Shown here: one piece after another, positions 8,800 to 18,139 of the stretch
How the letters are laid out: each line of letters opens with the position of its first letter
Position numbering within the stretch: position 1 is the stretch's first letter
Origin: Pseudomonas leptonychotis
GTDB lineage: Bacteria > Pseudomonadota > Gammaproteobacteria > Pseudomonadales > Pseudomonadaceae
Direction of reading: 5' to 3'
Length of the DNA: 64,000 bases
Assembly (NCBI RefSeq): GCF_004920405.1
Contig: NZ_RFLV01000001.1
Coordinates: forward strand, 1,736,001 to 1,800,000
Translations under genes and position numbers: made by a program
The notes under the pieces: model-generated
What the model was told of the DNA's origin: nothing
Databases searched by the model: none
Seen by the model: only the letters and a program-made list of their open reading frames with translations

Positions 8800-8823
8800 A
8801 TTGCGCACGTAGTTGTGCGTAAT
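8800..8823. promoter_or_regulatory. Probable GcdR operator (LysR-type inverted repeat)
   Basis: ATTGCGCAC (8800-8808), a 6-bp spacer, and GTGCGTAAT (8815-8823) form an inverted repeat with one mismatch. It contains the T-N11-A layout of LysR regulators and lies in the shared gap between gcdH (start 8687) and gcdR (start 8885). A second inverted repeat, TTATTC/GAATAA at 8842-8866, lies closer to gcdR. Binding by GcdR is inferred from position. Confidence 0.6.
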
Positions 8824-8884
8824 GCTCACTTCGAGATAGGGTTATTCGGCTTATTTCGCTGAATAAAGTGAGGTTGATGCACAC

Positions 8885-9805
8885 ATGCGCCGCAAAATTC
8901 CCAGTACTGCTGCGCTGATTGCGTTTGAGTCGGCTGCTCGGCATCAGAGTTTTACCAAGGCCGCCGAAGAGCTGAGCCTGACCCAGGGTGCGGTGTGCCG
9001 GCAAATTGCCGGGCTGGAGGCCTTCCTTAATATCGAGTTGTTCCGCCGCTCGCGCCGGGGGGTGGTGCTGACTGAGGCCGGGCAATCCTATGCGCGCCGG
9101 GTTGCCGGGCAACTGGATGCGGTGGAGCGCGACACCCTGGCCGTGATGGGCCAACAGGGTGCAATGAGCATCGAGCTGGCGGTGGTGCCGACCTTTGGTA
9201 CGCAGTGGCTGCTGCCGCGACTCAAGGATTTTCAGCGCCTGCACCCTGAGGTCACGGTCAACTTGACCAACCGTACACGGCCTTTTCTGTTTGCCGATAC
9301 CGAGTTCGACGCTGCGGTGTATTTCGGCGATGGCGATTGGTCCGGCACCCAGGCGCATCTGCTGATGGGTGAGAACCCGATGCCGGTGTGCAGCCCGGGC
9401 CTGCTCGATGGGCAGACGCAACTGAGCGTTGAACAGATTGCCACGCTGCCGCTGTTACAGCAGACCACCCGGCCCTACGCCTGGCGGCAGTGGTTCAGCG
9501 CCCAAGGCTTGAGTACCGCACGGGACATGACGGGACCGCGCTACGAGCTGTTTTCCATGCTGGCGCAGGCGGCCATGCATGACATGGGCATCGCCCTGAT
9601 TCCGCCGTTTCTGATCCGCCGCGAGCTGGACGAAGGGCGCCTGGTGATCGCGGCGTCACTCAGTCTGCCGACTGATAAGGCGTATTACCTGATGATCCCC
9701 GAACGCAAACTGGAGTCGGCCGCCTTGCTGTTGTTGCGCGACTGGCTGGTAGGCGAAGCCCATGATTATGCCCTGGCCAATGGCCTGAACAGCCGAAAAC
9801 GTTAG
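8885..9805 (+). CDS. gcdR: LysR-type regulator of glutarate catabolism
   Basis: 306 aa, normal LysR length. Seen: N-terminal helix-turn-helix (residues about 5-64; SFTKAAEELSLTQGAVCRQI) and a substrate-binding domain. LysR proteins of this subgroup (GcvA-like start, KIPSTAALIAFESAARHQSF) commonly control the divergent operon. The P. aeruginosa counterpart next to gcdHG is GcdR, described as a glutarate-responsive activator. Regulation of gcdHG is inferred from divergent placement and from the inverted repeat in the gap. Confidence 0.88.
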   Translation: MRRKIPSTAALIAFESAARHQSFTKAAEELSLTQGAVCRQIAGLEAFLNIELFRRSRRGVVLTEAGQSYARRVAGQLDAVERDTLAVMGQQGAMSIELAVVPTFGTQWLLPRLKDFQRLHPEVTVNLTNRTRPFLFADTEFDAAVYFGDGDWSGTQAHLLMGENPMPVCSPGLLDGQTQLSVEQIATLPLLQQTTRPYAWRQWFSAQGLSTARDMTGPRYELFSMLAQAAMHDMGIALIPPFLIRRELDEGRLVIAASLSLPTDKAYYLMIPERKLESAALLLLRDWLVGEAHDYALANGLNSRKR

Positions 9806-10333
9806 TGGCGTGCATTAAAAGCGCTGTAGGTAGTTCGTCGGAATCAACTTTACCCCGTTACAGGCCCCGTCTAGAGTGCGTGCCGAGCTAATATTGACCC
9901 CGTAGTCAGCTATCTTGATCGCTACACTTGTGCTCAGTTTTTAAAGCAGTAGTGTTTATTTTTTTGCACACTAATGCCGCTGTAGCCCAATGAATTGGCG
10001 GTTTTTATCGGGTAATACGGGTTTGTCCGTTGATCTGATAGCAGTGCATTTATGTCAGGAATGGGGACGGTTGAAAAAAGCCTTATAAATCGTACGTGAG
10101 CCTTGCACTGCGAGGCTTTAAGGGATTTGCGTGACTTGTTGGTCACTCGCTGCCTTGTAGTTATCTTAAGGTTTTACTTCATAACGCCTTGAAGGCTATG
10201 GCCTTCGCCTGCAAAATGCCGCCCCCGATTGCTGCAGACTGTTTGCCGGTCGGATTTGTGCTGATCCTCCCCATTGCCCGCGTGCCATCCGCAGTGCGCC
10301 GGTTCACCAAAAAGATCACGCAGGAGAATTGAA
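9806..10333. other. 528-bp intergenic region before pntAA
   Basis: AT-richer than its surroundings. I see no convincing gene: the only minus-strand frame (9934-10146, 70 codons) has no ribosome site and no recognisable protein features. A small hairpin GTGAC-N6-GTCAC lies near 10130-10146. The region presumably holds the pnt promoter, but I cannot place -35/-10 boxes with confidence. An unannotated small RNA is possible but not supported. Confidence 0.4.
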
Positions 10334-11455
10334 GTGCACATCGGTGTTCCTCTCGAAACCCATGCTGGTGAGACGCGCGTTGCCGCAACTCCCGAAACCA
10401 TCAAGAAGCTGATCGGCCAAGGCCATCAGGTGACCGTTCAGGCCGGTGCCGGCGTAACTGCCAGCATCCCAGACAGCGCCTATGAAGCCGTCGGCGCCAC
10501 TATTGCCACTGATGTTGCTGCCTTCGGCGCAGATCTGGTGCTGAAAGTGGTTGCCCCAACCGAAGCCGAGCTGGCGCATATGAAGTCTGGTGCGGTACTG
10601 GTTGGCATGCTCAACCCGTTTTGCAACGACACCATCGCGCGGATGAATGCCCGTGGCGTCACCGCTTTCGCCCTGGAGGCCGCTCCGCGTACCTCCCGTG
10701 CGCAAAGTCTGGACGTGCTGTCGTCGCAAGCCAACATCGCCGGCTACAAGGCTGTGCTGCTGGCGGCGCACCACTACCCGCGCTTTATGCCGATGCTGAT
10801 GACTGCTGCCGGTACCGTTAAGGCCGCGCGTATTCTCATCCTCGGTGCGGGTGTTGCCGGCTTGCAGGCCATCGCCACGGCCAAGCGTCTGGGTGCGGTG
10901 ATCGAAGCCTCCGACGTGCGTCCTGCGGTTAAAGAGCAGATCGAGTCGCTCGGCGCCAAGTTCGTCGATGTGCCGTTCGAGACCGATGAAGAGCGTGAAT
11001 GCGCCCAAGGCGTGGGCGGCTATGCGCGGCCGATGCCGGCGTCGTGGATGGAGCGTCAGGCCAAAGCGGTGCACGAGAAGGCCAAGCTGGCTGACATCGT
11101 CATCACCACCGCGCTGATTCCGGGCCGCAAGGCACCGACCCTGCTGCATGCCGCCACCGTAGCGGAAATGAAGCCAGGCTCGGTGATCATCGACCTCGCC
11201 GCTGCGCAAGGCGGTAACTGCCCGCTGACCGTGGCTGAGCAAGTGGTGGTCGAGCACGGCGTGACCATCGTCGGCCACAGCAACCTGGCGGCCATGGTGC
11301 CGGCGGATGCTTCGGCGCTGTACGCACGCAACCTGCTGGACTTCCTCAAGCTGGTCATCGACGGCGAAGGCAAGTTCCACCTCAACCTTGAAGACGACAT
11401 CGTTAACGCGTGCCTGATGTGCCGCGATAACCAAGTCGTCCGTACGAACGGCTAA
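10334..11455 (+). CDS. pntAA: NAD(P) transhydrogenase subunit alpha, part 1
   Basis: NAD(H)-binding domain I of the proton-translocating transhydrogenase, 373 aa, cytoplasmic face of the inner membrane. Seen: the alanine dehydrogenase/PNT N-terminus ([19 protein letters not shown]), the Rossmann motif [19 protein letters not shown] and the catalytic-loop segment with [16 protein letters not shown]. Start GTG 10334 with AGGAG at 10322-10326. The alpha subunit is split into two genes here (pntAA, pntAB), as usual in Pseudomonas, unlike the single pntA of E. coli. Confidence 0.96.
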   Translation: MHIGVPLETHAGETRVAATPETIKKLIGQGHQVTVQAGAGVTASIPDSAYEAVGATIATDVAAFGADLVLKVVAPTEAELAHMKSGAVLVGMLNPFCNDTIARMNARGVTAFALEAAPRTSRAQSLDVLSSQANIAGYKAVLLAAHHYPRFMPMLMTAAGTVKAARILILGAGVAGLQAIATAKRLGAVIEASDVRPAVKEQIESLGAKFVDVPFETDEERECAQGVGGYARPMPASWMERQAKAVHEKAKLADIVITTALIPGRKAPTLLHAATVAEMKPGSVIIDLAAAQGGNCPLTVAEQVVVEHGVTIVGHSNLAAMVPADASALYARNLLDFLKLVIDGEGKFHLNLEDDIVNACLMCRDNQVVRTNG

Positions 11456-11469
11456 GGGGAGCAACGCTC

Positions 11470-11787
11470 ATGGATATGATTTCCGACGGCATCTACAACC
11501 TGATCATCTTTGCACTGGCCATCTACGTGGGTTACCACGTGGTGTGGAACGTGACCCCGGCCCTGCACACCCCGCTGATGGCGGTGACCAACGCAATTTC
11601 CGCGATCGTTATCGTCGGCGCCATGCTGGCTGCTGCCCTGACCGTGACCCCACTGGGTAAAACCATGGGCACCCTGGCGGTGGCCCTGGCTGCGGTCAAC
11701 GTGTTCGGTGGCTTTCTGGTCACCCGGCGCATGCTGGAAATGTTCAAGAAGAAAGCGCCGAAAGCCGCTGCAGGGGAGAAGCATTGA
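11470..11787 (+). CDS. pntAB: NAD(P) transhydrogenase subunit alpha, part 2
   Basis: 105-residue membrane part of the split alpha subunit, with about four hydrophobic helices (residues 8-28, 35-52, 56-70, 72-88) and a basic tail (KKKAPKAA). It forms part of the proton channel. It starts 14 bp after pntAA and its TGA overlaps the pntB ATG, so the three genes are translated together. Confidence 0.95.
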   Translation: MDMISDGIYNLIIFALAIYVGYHVVWNVTPALHTPLMAVTNAISAIVIVGAMLAAALTVTPLGKTMGTLAVALAAVNVFGGFLVTRRMLEMFKKKAPKAAAGEKH

Positions 11788-13223
11788 TGAGTATGAATCT
11801 GATCACCGTGCTCTACCTTGTTGCCTCGATCTGCTTTATCCAGGCACTCAAAGGCTTGTCGCACCCGACGACCTCGCGTCGCGGCAACCTGTTTGGCATG
11901 CTCGGCATGGGTTTGGCGGTGCTGACTACCGTTGCCCTGATCTACAAGCTCGGCGCTGAAATCGCCACCGCTGGCATCGGCTACGTGATTGTCGGCCTGC
12001 TGGTCGGCGGTACGGTCGGTACCGTCATGGCCAAACGCGTAGAAATGACCAAGATGCCGGAACTGGTCGCCTTCATGCACAGCATGATCGGTTTGGCAGC
12101 GGTGTTTATTGCCATTGCTGCGGTGGTTGAGCCGCAGTCACTGGGTATCGTTGCCGCGCTGGGCGATGCAATTCCAGCGGGCAATCGTCTGGAGCTGTTC
12201 CTCGGTGCAGCTATTGGTGCCATCACCTTCTCCGGTTCGGTAATTGCCTTCGGCAAGCTGTCGGGCAAGTACAAGTTCCGTCTGTTCCAAGGCGCACCGG
12301 TACAGTTCAAGGGTCAGCATTGGATCAACCTGGCCATTGGCCTGGCGATTCTCGGCCTCGGCCTGATGTACACCTTCACCGGTGACCTGACCGCATTCGC
12401 CATCCTGCTGGCCCTGGCCTTCGTGATCGGCGTGCTGATCATCATCCCGATTGGCGGTGCAGACATGCCGGTCGTGGTGTCGATGCTCAACAGCTACTCG
12501 GGCTGGGCGGCGGCCGGTATCGGCTTCTCGCTGAACAACTCGATGCTGATCATTGCCGGTTCGCTGGTGGGTTCATCAGGCGCGATCCTCTCCTACATCA
12601 TGTGCAAGGCGATGAACCGTTCGTTCTTCAACGTGATCCTCGGTGGTTTCGGTGGTGCTCCGGCAGAAGCCGGCCCAGCGGGTGCCAAAGAAGCGCGTCC
12701 GGTTAAATCCGGTTCGAGCGACGATGCAGCCTTCCTGCTGACCAACGCGGACACCGTGATCATCGTGCCGGGCTACGGTCTGGCTGTGGCCCGTGCTCAG
12801 CACGCGCTGATGGAACTGGCAGAGAAGCTGACGCACCGTGGCGTGACCGTGAAGTACGCGATCCACCCGGTCGCTGGCCGTATGCCAGGCCACATGAACG
12901 TCCTGCTGGCTGAGGCTGAAGTGCCTTACGAGCAGGTGTTCGAGATGGACGACATCAACTCCGAGTTCGGCCAAGCCGACGTGGTGCTGGTGCTCGGCGC
13001 CAACGACGTGGTCAACCCGGCGGCAAAGAACGACCCGACGTCGCCGATCGCCGGTATGCCGATTCTCGAGGCTTACAAAGCCAAGACCGTGATCGTCAAC
13101 AAGCGCTCGATGGCCAGCGGCTACGCCGGCCTGGACAACGAACTGTTCTACCTCGACAAGACCATGATGGTCTTCGGCGACGCCAAGAAAGTCATCGAAG
13201 ATATGGTTAAAGCGGTCGAGTAA
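11787..13223 (+). CDS. pntB: NAD(P) transhydrogenase subunit beta
   Basis: 478 aa. N-terminal membrane domain with about nine helices (residues 1-265) and C-terminal NADP(H)-binding domain III (about 300-478) with VIIVPGYGLAVARAQHAL, RMPGHMNVLLAEA and LGANDVVNPAA. Couples hydride transfer from NADH to NADP+ to proton entry, supplying NADPH. Start is ATG 11787, which overlaps the pntAB stop; a TTG one codon earlier is less likely. The operon ends at a strong terminator 18 bp downstream. Confidence 0.96.
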   Translation: MSMNLITVLYLVASICFIQALKGLSHPTTSRRGNLFGMLGMGLAVLTTVALIYKLGAEIATAGIGYVIVGLLVGGTVGTVMAKRVEMTKMPELVAFMHSMIGLAAVFIAIAAVVEPQSLGIVAALGDAIPAGNRLELFLGAAIGAITFSGSVIAFGKLSGKYKFRLFQGAPVQFKGQHWINLAIGLAILGLGLMYTFTGDLTAFAILLALAFVIGVLIIIPIGGADMPVVVSMLNSYSGWAAAGIGFSLNNSMLIIAGSLVGSSGAILSYIMCKAMNRSFFNVILGGFGGAPAEAGPAGAKEARPVKSGSSDDAAFLLTNADTVIIVPGYGLAVARAQHALMELAEKLTHRGVTVKYAIHPVAGRMPGHMNVLLAEAEVPYEQVFEMDDINSEFGQADVVLVLGANDVVNPAAKNDPTSPIAGMPILEAYKAKTVIVNKRSMASGYAGLDNELFYLDKTMMVFGDAKKVIEDMVKAVE

Positions 13224-13240
13224 TCGAGCGCGTTAACTGC

Positions 13241-13272
13241 ACAAAAAACCCGGCCTAGGCCGGGTTTTTTGT
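13241..13272. terminator. Bidirectional intrinsic terminator between pntB and wbpZ
   Basis: Perfect 32-bp palindrome: ACAAAAAACCCGGCC, TA at the centre, then GGCCGGGTTTTTTGT. The GC stem is flanked by A6 and T6, so it can terminate both the rightward pnt operon and the leftward glycan operon. Confidence 0.92.
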
Positions 13273-13277
13273 ATCGG

Positions 13278-14396
13278 TTATTTTTTTTGCTCTAACAGCT
13301 CGCGATAGAGCTGCGCCATCTGTCGCCCCATCTGCTCAGAGGTGAACAGCTGCTCATAACGCTGGCCAGCCTTGCGCCCCATCTCCTGCGCCTGCTCGGG
13401 GTTGTCCCACAGCGTGCGCATGGCTTCACGAAACGCGACGGGGTTACTCGGTGGCACCACTAAGCCGGTTTCACCGTGGATATTGATATAGCTGGTGCCG
13501 GTGCCGATTTCGCTGGAAATCATCGGTTTGCCGTACATGGCTCCCTCTAATAAGGAAATGCCAAAAGCTTCCGAGCGTAGATGCGAAGGAAATACGATGG
13601 CGCTGCAGAGCTGCAACAAGGCGACCTTGTCTTCCTCACCCAAGCGGCCGAGAAAGTGCATATTGGTTAAACCCAACGTGGCTGCTTGCTCACGCAGTTC
13701 CTGCTCCAGCGGGCCAGCGCCGACTATGACGATTGGATAATCCGTGCCCTGCGCAGCCTCAAGCAGAATGTGCAGACCTTTGTAGTAGCGCATTACGCCG
13801 ACAAACAGAAAGAAACGCCGGCCGAAGCGCTGCTCCCAGTTAGTCGAGCACTGTGGGCTGGGCACCGGATAACCACTGCGATCCAAGCCATAGGGGATCA
13901 CCTGAGTTTTTCCCCGATAGCGTTCAAGTACCGGGCTGGTCTCAAGGTAGTTCGGTGAGGCGGCAACAATCCGATCGGCACGATTTAGAAAGGCGTGCAT
14001 CAGTGGGCTGTACAAGCGCATCAAATTCTTTTGCCGGACGATATCCGAGTGATAAGTCACCACCACCGGCTTGTTTACCGCAGACGCGAAGTGCACCAGA
14101 TCCATAAACGGCCATGGGAAATGGTAATTGATGATGTCTGCTTGCGCGGCTAGCTCGCGAAACTGCTTGAACACGCTAAAGGAAAAACCGGTAGAGGCCA
14201 GTTGCAGGTCCAGCTTGGCTCTGTGCACCTTGTGATCGGCCACCATCACCTCACGTGGTTGCGGATTGGCGCTGAGGGTCAGCACTTCACTGTGAACCCC
14301 ATGCGCCATGCCACTCTGACAGAGCTGGAAGATGACCTGCTCGATGCCCCCCATAGATTCGGGGAGGTAAGTTTTGAAAAAATGTAAAACGCGCAT
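13278..14396 (-). CDS. wbpZ: A-band rhamnan glycosyltransferase WbpZ
   Basis: GT4-family (GT-B fold) glycosyltransferase of 372 aa. Seen: N-terminal start MRVLHFFKTYLPESMGGIEQ, nucleotide-sugar domain with VGAGPLEQELREQAATLGL, and the E-x7-E motif region SEAFGISLLEGAMYGKP. I recall P. aeruginosa WbpZ adding the first D-rhamnose of the common polysaccharide antigen. It is the last gene of the operon and its ATG overlaps the wbpY stop by one base. The frame is open 35 codons further upstream inside wbpY, but the family start is at 14396. Confidence 0.88.
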   Translation of the reverse strand: MRVLHFFKTYLPESMGGIEQVIFQLCQSGMAHGVHSEVLTLSANPQPREVMVADHKVHRAKLDLQLASTGFSFSVFKQFRELAAQADIINYHFPWPFMDLVHFASAVNKPVVVTYHSDIVRQKNLMRLYSPLMHAFLNRADRIVAASPNYLETSPVLERYRGKTQVIPYGLDRSGYPVPSPQCSTNWEQRFGRRFFLFVGVMRYYKGLHILLEAAQGTDYPIVIVGAGPLEQELREQAATLGLTNMHFLGRLGEEDKVALLQLCSAIVFPSHLRSEAFGISLLEGAMYGKPMISSEIGTGTSYINIHGETGLVVPPSNPVAFREAMRTLWDNPEQAQEMGRKAGQRYEQLFTSEQMGRQMAQLYRELLEQKK

Positions 14397-15526
14397 CAGG
14401 ACTCCACAACCTGTCGGTACACATTCGCGGTAATCGCCGCGCAGCGTTGCCAGGAAAACGCTTCGGCGCGCAGTAAACCTGTATCGCGCCGACGTTGCCA
14501 TTCTGGCTGGTCATCAATTAACTGCTGGATAGCCTCGGCGCAGGCCTGTTCATCCTGCGGGTCAATATAGGTTCCGGCCTCGCCAGCCACTTCTGGCAAC
14601 GCCGAGCTACGGCTGAGGATCACCGGGGTGCCGCTGGCCATCGCCTCCAGGACCGGCAGGCCAAAGCCTTCGTAAAGCGAAGGAAACAGCAGCAAGCGTG
14701 CGCCGGCCAGCAGTTCGGCAATCGTCGTGTCACTCTGATAACCCAGCAAACGCACTTGGCCGCTGGCCAATGCCCGCTGCAACGGCTCGGCCAACTGTTC
14801 TGGGCGCCATCCCGGCATGCCGACGATCACCAGCGGATACTGCTCACGTAGAGCTGCCGGCAGGCATTGATAAGTCCGTAGAGCCAGTTGCAGGTTCTTG
14901 CGCGGCTCCAGGGTGCCAACGCACAGCAGGTAGCGACTGGGCTGCAAATCTAAAGCCTGCAGCGGCGCCGCTAACTGCGCAGCAGTACGCGGATAAAAGC
15001 GCGCGGCGTAACCCAGCGGCGCCACCACTACCCGCTCGGTAGGTACGCCGTAATAGCGACAGACTTCCTCGCCGATGAAATGTGAGTCGACCAGAATTCG
15101 CTCGGCCCGCTCGACACTGCGAGCCGCATGCCGCTCAATTTCGCGCAGACGATCGGCCGGCTGAGTTTCTGGGAAGTGCACATGGGTCAGGTCGTGAAGG
15201 GTCATCACCATCGGACCGTTGCATTCAAACGGCCATAAACTCGGATCGTGATAGAGGTCGACGCCGGCAGTGCCACGATTAAAACGTTGCTGCTCAACCA
15301 GTCGGCGCAGGGCATAAGCATTCGGCACCCAGCGCTTGATCAGCCCGCTCGCACGGGAATAGCCCGGCAGCGCAGCAGCAGGCAATTCAGACTGCCAACT
15401 CCAACCGTTGAACAGCCTTAGCTCAATCTCAGGATAAGCCGCCAACGCTTGCACCAGCTCAACCAGGTACTGGCCAATTCCGGTGCGCGGCGCACGCAGA
15501 ATGCCTGCGTTAAGGGCGACCCGCAT
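14396..15526 (-). CDS. wbpY: A-band rhamnan glycosyltransferase WbpY
   Basis: GT4 glycosyltransferase, 376 aa. Seen: N-terminal RTGIGQYLVELVQALA, donor-site strand LLCVGTLEPRKNLQLALRTY, and FPSLYEGFGLPVLEAMASGT with the two donor-site glutamates. In P. aeruginosa WbpY extends the alpha-1,3-linked D-rhamnose backbone from GDP-D-rhamnose. Start ATG 15526, overlapping the end of wbpX by 17 bp. Specific linkage is taken from synteny, not from the sequence. Confidence 0.88.
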   Translation of the reverse strand: MRVALNAGILRAPRTGIGQYLVELVQALAAYPEIELRLFNGWSWQSELPAAALPGYSRASGLIKRWVPNAYALRRLVEQQRFNRGTAGVDLYHDPSLWPFECNGPMVMTLHDLTHVHFPETQPADRLREIERHAARSVERAERILVDSHFIGEEVCRYYGVPTERVVVAPLGYAARFYPRTAAQLAAPLQALDLQPSRYLLCVGTLEPRKNLQLALRTYQCLPAALREQYPLVIVGMPGWRPEQLAEPLQRALASGQVRLLGYQSDTTIAELLAGARLLLFPSLYEGFGLPVLEAMASGTPVILSRSSALPEVAGEAGTYIDPQDEQACAEAIQQLIDDQPEWQRRRDTGLLRAEAFSWQRCAAITANVYRQVVES

Positions 15527-16886
15527 GGGTATATTCCTGTCGCTGTGGGGCCTCTTGTGGTCCAACCTCAGCCATTATGCCGTCGACCAGCTGCCTACAG
15601 GCTCCGCCCCAACCAATCCACTGCCAATCGGTCAGCTGGCCCGCCGCAGGGAACTCGCCACTTTGTTCGAAGCGCGTCACCAAGTCGGCCAGCGTCTGCG
15701 GTGCCTGCAAGTCGAAGTACGCCATGTACTCGCCGCCCACTTCATGGAATACCGGAATGTCGCTGCCCATGGCGGGCAACCCACGCTGCATGGCCTCGAC
15801 CAAGGGCAAACCAAAGCCTTCATCATGGGAGGAGAACACCAGCGCTTTCGCCCGTGCGTAGGCGTATTCCAAACCGCCGTCATCCAGCTGGTTGAACATA
15901 AACAGTCGCCGGCCAAATTCAGGGTGCCCTTCAATGCGCTTGATCAGCGCTTCGCACTTCCAGCCAACCCGACCAATGATGCACAGCCTAACGGGGCTCT
16001 GTTGTGCCCATAACAACTCGAAGGCGTCGAGTAGGTAGCTGTGATTTTTACGCGGCTCGACAGTGCTAACCGCCAAGTAGACCGGCTGCTCGGCGTTAAA
16101 CAGGCGGGTTAGCTCGGCGGGTGGTGCCAGCTCTGCCCGGATCAGGTCCAACTCGGAGCCCAGGTGAAAATAACCATACCAAGGCTTTTCTGCGGCCACT
16201 GTGCCCAGGCGCGTGGCCAATTCATGCTTGAGCTGGTCACGCACACTGCGCGAGATGGCCATATAGCCGTCCGCTGTATGGATTACCCAGTCAAACCAAG
16301 CGCTAAAAACCGCACTGAGACGCGTATCAAAGAACTCCGGGCGAGTGAGCGGGATCAGATCGTAAAGCACCGCAACAATGCCTACGCCTTGGCGCTTTAG
16401 CTGCTCTATTTGGCCAAAGTGCGCCTCGTGCCAAGACGAGTCGAGGAGCACCAATTGATCACCCGCGTGCGCTTCGAAAGGCTCTGCGCGCAGTAATAAA
16501 GGGTCAAAACCCAATAGCCGCAAGCTACGCAGACCCAAGGCAATAGGTAAGTTCAGAACGCGGCTAACTACGTAAAAGGCGCGGCGAAGATTGTGCACTC
16601 GGGTCATCGGCCAGTGGTTTTCATAGCGGCCATGGGCGCGCCAGAAAGCACCATTGAGTCGCTCCAACAACTCATAGGCGCGGGCCAACAACGCCTCATC
16701 CGCCGGGTCTGGTGTTAGCTTGGTGACACGATAAAGCCGGCCACGCGCAAAGATCACCGGAATGCATTCCACGGTGTCAGCGGTACTGCCCAGGTGCCGC
16801 ACGATGTTGCGCACGACCCGCTGAATCCCCGAGTTAACCCGTGGATTGCGAAACACGTTGGTGCATTCAATCAGCAAGCGAGTCAC
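15510..16886 (-). CDS. wbpX: A-band rhamnan glycosyltransferase WbpX
   Basis: 458-residue GT4 glycosyltransferase with a longer N-terminal domain than WbpY/WbpZ. Seen: MTRLLIECTNVFRNPRVNSG start, AVSTVEPRKNHSYLLDAFEL, and FSSHDEGFGLPLVEAMQRGL. Counterpart of P. aeruginosa WbpX, assigned the alpha-1,2 D-rhamnose linkage. Start overlaps the wzt stop (ATGA). Confidence 0.88.
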   Translation of the reverse strand: MTRLLIECTNVFRNPRVNSGIQRVVRNIVRHLGSTADTVECIPVIFARGRLYRVTKLTPDPADEALLARAYELLERLNGAFWRAHGRYENHWPMTRVHNLRRAFYVVSRVLNLPIALGLRSLRLLGFDPLLLRAEPFEAHAGDQLVLLDSSWHEAHFGQIEQLKRQGVGIVAVLYDLIPLTRPEFFDTRLSAVFSAWFDWVIHTADGYMAISRSVRDQLKHELATRLGTVAAEKPWYGYFHLGSELDLIRAELAPPAELTRLFNAEQPVYLAVSTVEPRKNHSYLLDAFELLWAQQSPVRLCIIGRVGWKCEALIKRIEGHPEFGRRLFMFNQLDDGGLEYAYARAKALVFSSHDEGFGLPLVEAMQRGLPAMGSDIPVFHEVGGEYMAYFDLQAPQTLADLVTRFEQSGEFPAAGQLTDWQWIGWGGACRQLVDGIMAEVGPQEAPQRQEYTHAGRP

Positions 16887-18139
16887 TGTGAGGCCGCCGA
16901 GCTGTTGATGCTTATTTGCGGGCGTTCAATGCTGATCTGCGCATCCAGCCAGGAGCAGCCGACAAAATTCTCCCGGGTGGTGTTAACCACATGGAAAACC
17001 AAACCGTAATCACGCCATTCGTAATTCTTATCCAGGTGTGAATCTTGGCTGGTGAGGCTCAAAGAAATCGAATAGTGAGCCTGACCCAGAAGCACCGGGA
17101 AGGCGAAACGGAAGGTAAGGGTTTCCCCCGCCTGCAATGACTCAAGTGCTTGGGCCGTACGCTGAGTATTAAGGCCATACATCGCCTGACCAAAGCGATC
17201 CTTGATCAAAAACCCCAGAACTAACTGCTCAATGGGTTGTTGTACCTGCACCTGAACTTCCAGCACTACGGGGCTCCCGACTTCAACTACATCGAGCTCC
17301 CGACCTTCGTTATCCAGCAGGTGTACAGCGGCGATCACCGCTTCTGCTGTGCCTGACACGGTCTGAACATGACCGGAACTGAGCATCTCTTGGCGAATGG
17401 TCTTGCCTTCACGATCGGCCATCAGGGCGTGGTAGTAATCCAGCACTGTGTCGGGCTTGCCCTGAAGCGCCAGGGCGCCGTCATGGAGCAGCAAAGCACG
17501 ATCACAAATCGATTGGATGGCGTAGCGATCATGGGAAACAATCAGCAGGGTAGTGCCTTCGCGGCGAAACTGGCGAATGCGCTCAAAGCTCTTGTGTTGG
17601 AAGTACGCATCGCCCACGGACAGGGCTTCATCAACGATCAGAATGTCCGGCCGCCGAGCGGTGGCCACACTGAAAGCCAGGCGCATTTGCATGCCACTTG
17701 AATAGGTGCGCAGAGGTTGATCAATGGCGTCGCCAATTTCGGCAAAGGCTTCAATTGCAGGCATCAGTGCCTGAATCTCAGCAACGTTTAGCCCCAGCAA
17801 TTGGGAGGCCATGATTACATTCTGCCGGCCGCTAAACTCGGGATGAAAGCCCATGCCCAATTCTAATAGAGCCGCGACACGACCTTGAAACTCGACAGTG
17901 CCCTCACTGGCTTTCGTGGTGCCGGTGATTAATTTGAGGAGTGTGCTTTTGCCTGCGCCGTTGGCACCAACTAGGCCAACAGCTTCTCCCGGCTCAACCT
18001 CAAAGTTGATATCACGCAGCACCCAGTGCAAGCGATGACGCGGCCCTGCAAAGGGCCACAGCCATTCGGCCAAACGCGCCCAGCGCGTCGGGTACTGTTT
18101 GTAGGCTTTACCCAGCTGGGTGACTTTGATGCTGCCCAT
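16883..18139 (-). CDS. wzt: A-band O-polysaccharide ABC exporter, ATPase Wzt with C-terminal glycan-binding domain
   Basis: 418 aa: an ABC nucleotide-binding domain (about 1-240; Walker [12 protein letters not shown], signature RTYSSGMQMRLAFSVA, Walker B ILIVDEAL) followed by a beta-rich C-terminal extension of about 170 residues. In this subgroup the extension reads a chemical cap on the finished O-polysaccharide before export. Its presence implies a capped polymer; the methyltransferase genes at 31837-33611 are candidates for making the cap. Works with Wzm, whose stop overlaps this start by one base. Confidence 0.93.
   Translation of the reverse strand: MGSIKVTQLGKAYKQYPTRWARLAEWLWPFAGPRHRLHWVLRDINFEVEPGEAVGLVGANGAGKSTLLKLITGTTKASEGTVEFQGRVAALLELGMGFHPEFSGRQNVIMASQLLGLNVAEIQALMPAIEAFAEIGDAIDQPLRTYSSGMQMRLAFSVATARRPDILIVDEALSVGDAYFQHKSFERIRQFRREGTTLLIVSHDRYAIQSICDRALLLHDGALALQGKPDTVLDYYHALMADREGKTIRQEMLSSGHVQTVSGTAEAVIAAVHLLDNEGRELDVVEVGSPVVLEVQVQVQQPIEQLVLGFLIKDRFGQAMYGLNTQRTAQALESLQAGETLTFRFAFPVLLGQAHYSISLSLTSQDSHLDKNYEWRDYGLVFHVVNTTRENFVGCSWLDAQISIERPQISINSSAASQ

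Noticed and set aside
9934..10146. 70-codon minus-strand frame between gcdR and pntAA
   Set aside because: No ribosome site, no family resemblance, low-complexity AT-rich region; left as intergenic.
10316..11464. 382-codon minus-strand frame opposite pntAA
   Set aside because: His/Arg/Gln-rich composition typical of an antisense frame; pntAA is unambiguous.
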